From NCBI GenBank assembly GCA_004552485.1, contig SFOH01000049.1, positions 1 to 14,509 on the forward strand: a stretch of DNA of 14,509 nt, given 5' to 3'. The notes under the pieces were generated by a model, which did no database searches, was not told where the DNA came from, and worked only from the letters and a program-made list of their open reading frames with translations. Source of the stretch: Bacteroidales bacterium (GTDB lineage: Bacteria; Bacteroidota; Bacteroidia; Bacteroidales; Muribaculaceae). Position numbers and translations under genes: made by a program. Below, one piece after another: positions 11,132 through 14,509 of the stretch (the stretch's first letter is position 1; every line of letters begins with the position of its first letter).

Positions 11132-13660
11132 ATGAGAAAATTTCTACTGCTGACAATGGCAGCCGGCGCCCTCAGTGCCTCGGCCGCCGCGCCCACAATC
11201 ACAGCGAACGTCAACGGCACGGACTATGAGGTGCGCACCCTCCAACAGCGCCTCATCGGCCCGGGCATGACCTACTACCGCTTCCGTGTCCCCGCTTTCC
11301 CCCTGAACATCAACATGGTGAAAGTCGACACACGCAACCCCAACATCCAAATCGAGACCTCGCTGCCCCACGACCTCAGCGCCGGCACCGAGCTCCTCGT
11401 CGAAGCCGCCAAGCGCTACGACGCCAAAGACCACCACGCCGTGGCCGCCCAGAACGGCAACTTCTGGATCGTCTCAACCCAGCCCTACTGGGAGCCCTAC
11501 GGAGCAACGCCCCACGGCGTGACAGCCCGCAACCACATCCTCTCCGCCGACTCACGCGAGATGCCGGCATGGTGGGGGTGGGACACCTGGCGCTGCGGAA
11601 TCGTAGGCACAACCGCCGAGAACGAGCTCTTCATCGATGTCTGCGGAACAGAAATGTCCATGAACTCCGAGAAGACAGGCCGCTGCGAAATCACCACCTG
11701 CAACAAGGGCTTCCGCCCCGGTCAGATGTCGATGTACACTCCCTGGTTCGACGCCACACGCGAGTTCATACCCCTGAAAAACGCCGACCGCGGCGACCTC
11801 ACCATGGACTATGACTCAGACTGCACCGAAGTGCTCTGCTCCATGGCCGACGGCGAAACATGGGCTTCGGGCCGCGACCTCAAGTTCGTCGTCAAAGAAG
11901 TGCGCGCCTCCAAAGGTCACGGCAAACGCGGCAACTACGACCTCGCTCTCGTGGCCCGCACCTCCGACTTCAAGCTCGCCGACCTCGCCATCGGCGACGA
12001 GCTCACCGTCAACTACTCATGGGTCTTCAACCGCGACGGCGGCGAGGTGCGCCCCGACATCGCCCACGCCATCGGCGGCAACATGTACATCATGAAAGAC
12101 GGCCAGATCACCGAGCAGAACTACTGGGACTCATACAACACCATGGTCTACAGCCGCTCGGCCTACGGCACCTCGCAGGACAACAAGACACTCTTCATGA
12201 TCACCATCGACAAGAGCACCGACCCCGTCTACGGCGTATCAAACGGCTGCACCACCGAGGAGATGTGCCAGATTGTCAAGAACTTCGGCGTATGGAACCT
12301 CCTCAACGTTGACGCCGGCGGCTCAGCCGAGCTCATGGTCGACGGCCGCATCATCAACAAGACCACCGAGGGCACGCCCCGCCAGGTAGGCAACGGCTGG
12401 ATGATCTTCAACACCGCCCCCGACGATGACGTCACCGTCGACTCGCTCGCCTTCTACGACATCGACCAGACGATGCCCATCCTCACCACCTACTCGCCCC
12501 GCGTCATCGCCCTCAACAAGTACGGCACCATCCTCAACGACGACTATAAAGACTTCACCATCAGCGCCGAGACCGAACTCGGCACCGCCTTCGAGAACCA
12601 GTTCGAGGCCGGCGCCACCCCCGGCACCACCGAGATCACCATCTCCGCCCCCGGCGTCAAGAGCGCCAAGGCTCAGCTGACACTCACTTCGTCCACGCCC
12701 AAGCTCGTCCTCGACAAGATCCTCACCGACAGCAAGCACCTCTACATGGTCGAGGTCGTCAACGAAGCCAACGGCAAGAAGTACACCGTGGCACCCCACC
12801 TCGTGAAGTTCACCTCCGACAACCCCGACGTGGCTGACGTCAACGAGCACGGCTGCCTCTTTGCCGTCGCCAACGGCACCTGCAACCTCAACGCCAAGAT
12901 CGCCGACATGGACCAGACCATCCCCGTCACCGTCGAGAACTCCGAAACTCCCGAGAAAGAGCTATGCGCCACCTTCGCCGACTGGACCGTCAAAGTCGGC
13001 ACAGGCCTGGAACTCGGCACCGTCGGCGAGTCCGGCCTCATCCCCTACACCTACAACGCACCGCGCGGCTCCGCTAAGGTCACCGTCGCCTACGGCAACA
13101 AAGCCCTTTACGGCCTGCCCACATCACTCATCATCGAGTTCACCAGCACAATCCCCCTCAAAGACGTCAGCGTTGCACTCCGCTCAGCCCTTGACAAACG
13201 CGCCTCGCACACCATGACCGACCCCAACGGCGACTATGCCGCCAACGTGCGCCACACCGTCGAGGTGCCCGTCACTCTCCTTGGCGACCCCGAATATGTT
13301 GGCCTCTACCCCCTCACCATCGGTGACATCGCCTTCAACGCCACGCCCAACACCGCCTACAAAGGCGAGCAGTCGCTGACCGTGCACAGCATCCGCGCCA
13401 TCTACGGCGATCCCGGAGCCGTTGAAGACATCATCGCCGACCCCGCCGCCAAAGCTGACGACGTCCTCGCCCTCGCTCCCGTGGCTCCCGGCCAGGCCAT
13501 CGCCGTTCCCGGTCTCGATGTGAAAGCTGCCGCCGTCTACACCGCCGCCGGCACCGTCGCCTCCAACAGCCTCGTCGCCCCCGCCGCTCCCGGCCTCTAT
13601 CTCGTGCGCCTCACCATGGCTGACGGCAGCGTACGCACCGGTCGCCTCCTCGTGAAATAA
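11132..13660 (+). CDS. Secreted phosphodiester glycosidase family protein (NAGPA domain) with T9SS-like C-terminus
   Basis: An 842-residue exported protein. Residues 1-19 are a signal peptide (MRKFLLLTMAAGALSASAA). The central part matches the phosphodiester glycosidase fold named after mammalian NAGPA, the enzyme that uncovers mannose 6-phosphate: AHAIGGN (311-317), YSRSAYGTS (340-348), LFMITIDKST followed by GVSNGCTTEEM, and NLLNVDAGGSAELMVDG (389-405), where Asp394-Ala-Gly-Gly-Ser corresponds to the conserved DGGGS loop with Ala at its second position. After the domain come Ig-like segments (about 450-610, including FTSDNPDVADVNEHG) and a beta-rich region. The last ~75 residues, with APGLYLVRLTMADGSVRTGR before LLVK, resemble T9SS type A sorting domains. 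Bacterial members are thought to cut glycan phosphodiesters; the substrate is unknown. It is monocistronic between a strong terminator and the tRNA operon. Confidence 0.88.
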   Translation: MRKFLLLTMAAGALSASAAAPTITANVNGTDYEVRTLQQRLIGPGMTYYRFRVPAFPLNINMVKVDTRNPNIQIETSLPHDLSAGTELLVEAAKRYDAKDHHAVAAQNGNFWIVSTQPYWEPYGATPHGVTARNHILSADSREMPAWWGWDTWRCGIVGTTAENELFIDVCGTEMSMNSEKTGRCEITTCNKGFRPGQMSMYTPWFDATREFIPLKNADRGDLTMDYDSDCTEVLCSMADGETWASGRDLKFVVKEVRASKGHGKRGNYDLALVARTSDFKLADLAIGDELTVNYSWVFNRDGGEVRPDIAHAIGGNMYIMKDGQITEQNYWDSYNTMVYSRSAYGTSQDNKTLFMITIDKSTDPVYGVSNGCTTEEMCQIVKNFGVWNLLNVDAGGSAELMVDGRIINKTTEGTPRQVGNGWMIFNTAPDDDVTVDSLAFYDIDQTMPILTTYSPRVIALNKYGTILNDDYKDFTISAETELGTAFENQFEAGATPGTTEITISAPGVKSAKAQLTLTSSTPKLVLDKILTDSKHLYMVEVVNEANGKKYTVAPHLVKFTSDNPDVADVNEHGCLFAVANGTCNLNAKIADMDQTIPVTVENSETPEKELCATFADWTVKVGTGLELGTVGESGLIPYTYNAPRGSAKVTVAYGNKALYGLPTSLIIEFTSTIPLKDVSVALRSALDKRASHTMTDPNGDYAANVRHTVEVPVTLLGDPEYVGLYPLTIGDIAFNATPNTAYKGEQSLTVHSIRAIYGDPGAVEDIIADPAAKADDVLALAPVAPGQAIAVPGLDVKAAAVYTAAGTVASNSLVAPAAPGLYLVRLTMADGSVRTGRLLVK

Positions 13661-13674
13661 GCCATCCACGCTGA

Positions 13675-13747
13675 CTCCGGACTCTGTCCGGAGCGCAGTC
13701 CGCCACACCGCGCCCCGCTGCCTCCCTCGCCGGAGACAACGGGGCGC
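13675..13747 (+). terminator. Hairpins after the phosphodiester glycosidase gene
   Basis: CTCCGGA (13675-13681) pairs with TCCGGAG (13687-13693), and GCGCCCCG (13710-13717) pairs with CGGGGCGC (13740-13747) around a 22-nt loop. There is no T-tract after either, only A-rich DNA, so this may be a 3'-end stabilising structure or a factor-dependent stop rather than an intrinsic terminator. Confidence 0.4.
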
Positions 13748-13842
13748 AAAACATTCAAAAAAAACGTGTTCACGCAAACCTTTGGGATATAGCCCATTAC
13801 CGAGTCGACGTGCATTTTTCTCAAAAAAAAGCGTCCAAAAAC

Positions 13843-13873
13843 TTGCACAGTTCAAAAAAAAGTGCGACCTTTG
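13843..13873 (+). promoter_or_regulatory. Promoter of the tRNA-Gly/Gly/Leu operon
   Basis: TTG (13843-13845) and GACCTTTG (13866-13873) are separated by 20 nt; the -7 element differs from TAnnTTTG only at its first base. The start would be near 13879, 38 nt before the first tRNA. Runs of eight A lie at 13757, 13823 and 13854, the last inside the spacer. Confidence 0.55.
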
Positions 13874-13916
13874 CATCGCAAACAGAAAAAACCACACATT
13901 TCCTGTCGCACAACTT

Positions 13917-13992
<76 letters not shown>

Positions 13993-14020
13993 CAAAAAGA
14001 AATTTGACATACGACCATTT

Positions 14021-14096
<76 letters not shown>

Positions 14097-14154
14097 AACC
14101 CTCCCCGCACAGCTTATGTGCGACGAGTCATCAGCGTTCCCGCAACGCAATTAT

Positions 14155-14241
14155 GTCCGGATGGCGGAATTGGTAGACGCGCTACTTTGAGGGGGTAGTG
14201 ATCATTAGATCGTGTGAGTTCGAGTCTCATTTCGGACACCA
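14155..14241 (+). tRNA. tRNA-Leu (anticodon GAG)
   Basis: An 87-nt class II tRNA with encoded CCA. The acceptor stem GTCCGGA/TTCGGAC contains one G-U pair. The anticodon stem CTACT/GGTAG encloses loop TTGAGGG (anticodon GAG); a long variable arm (TGATCATTAGATCG) and a T arm with TTCGAGT follow. It is last in the operon, and the terminator stem starts on the base after the CCA. Confidence 0.94.
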
Positions 14242-14280
14242 GGCGGTGCTTCTCCCGAAGCACCGCCTTCCTTTTTATAT
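14242..14280 (+). terminator. Strong intrinsic terminator of the tRNA operon
   Basis: GGCGGTGCTTC (14242-14252) pairs perfectly with GAAGCACCGCC (14257-14267) around loop TCCC, followed by TTCCTTTTTATAT. The stem abuts the tRNA-Leu CCA end directly, leaving only the hairpin to trim during 3' processing. Confidence 0.9.
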
Positions 14281-14302
14281 CCCCCAGCCAAAACTCCGTC
14301 AT

Positions 14303-14341
14303 CGTCCGCGGGCGCCGGAGAATATGGAAACCCCGCGGACG
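14303..14341. repeat. GC-rich inverted repeat in the final intergenic region
   Basis: CGTCCGCGGG (14303-14312) and CCCGCGGACG (14332-14341) form a perfect 10-bp inverted repeat with a 19-nt loop. No T-run follows. It lies between the tRNA terminator and the promoter at 14463. The rest of 14281-14462 is G-rich on the plus strand and holds no gene I can support. Confidence 0.5.
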
Positions 14342-14462
14342 GGGATGCCGGATGGGGAGGCGGCATGACCGTGCGCGGGGTAGGCGGGGATGGAGAGGGA
14401 CGGGGATTATTTGGGGTCAGCGGATTTTTCCGGTGGGTGGGGAAGATGTCAGAGTATAGTGT

Positions 14463-14470
14463 TATCTTTG
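14463..14470 (+). promoter_or_regulatory. -7 element for the gene at the right edge
   Basis: TATCTTTG matches TAnnTTTG. The predicted start of transcription falls at about 14475, the same place as the ATG of the next reading frame. No TTG is seen at the usual upstream distance. Confidence 0.5.
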
Positions 14471-14474
14471 CAAA

Positions 14475-14509
14475 ATGAAACCAGACCAACTACTCAGAGC
14501 AATCCTCCC
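14475..14509 (+). CDS. Start of an unidentified protein, cut by the window edge
   Basis: ATG at 14475 opens a frame reading MKPDQLLRAIL that runs off the window. Eleven codons are too few to name a family. Support for the start is its position four bases after an exact TAnnTTTG element (14463-14470) and an A-rich AAAATGAAA context. If this ATG is used the mRNA would be leaderless or nearly so; a later in-frame start beyond the window is also possible. Confidence 0.4.
   Translation, partial: MKPDQLLRAIL

Overview
The window looks like chromosomal DNA from a GC-rich member of the Bacteroidales, possibly Muribaculaceae; this is inferred from sequence style, not from a search. The evidence is a set of upstream regions carrying the Bacteroidota sigma factor -7 element TAnnTTTG, in three cases with TTG 19-20 nt upstream; A-rich leaders in place of Shine-Dalgarno sites; a pseudouridine synthase with a long Asn/Gly/Arg-rich N-terminus; and a secreted protein ending in a type IX secretion (T9SS)-like C-terminal domain. 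Most of the content is housekeeping. No CRISPR array, insertion sequence, phage gene or defence cassette is visible.

Layout. Positions 1-431 hold no convincing gene, but contain a leftward promoter (232-262) and a palindrome-rich element (about 285-430). A leftward cluster follows: a TSCPD-domain protein (3212-2940), prmA (2947-2099), a small outer-membrane-barrel-like protein (2082-1498) and an SGNH/GDSL hydrolase (1438-432) broken by an apparent one-base deletion. tRNA-Leu(UAA) lies upstream of this cluster on the same strand. From 3590 onward every gene runs rightward: prmC and recX (overlapping), then trkA and trkH (potassium uptake), an ECF sigma factor with no anti-sigma gene beside it, an RsuA/RluB-type pseudouridine synthase with a roughly 320-nt leader, a secreted phosphodiester glycosidase (NAGPA domain), and a tRNA-Gly / tRNA-Gly / tRNA-Leu operon with a strong terminator. 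A new reading frame starts at 14475 and leaves the window.

How the genes fit together. Translation is the main theme: prmA (L11 methylation), prmC (release-factor methylation), the rRNA pseudouridine synthase and four tRNAs. trkA and trkH make the cytoplasmic gate and membrane channel of one potassium importer. The glycosidase, the barrel protein and the SGNH hydrolase are envelope or exported proteins.

Most notable signals. (1) Four tandem TGTNACA boxes at 11-12 bp spacing lie just after trkH, and two more boxes with the same 11-bp period sit inside the ECF sigma promoter. (2) The pseudouridine synthase gene has a long, ATG-free leader with an operator-like palindrome at its promoter. (3) The SGNH hydrolase frameshift separates the Ser nucleophile from an intact Asp-His block. 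(4) A compact structured element lies at 285-430. I found no clearly new multi-gene system.
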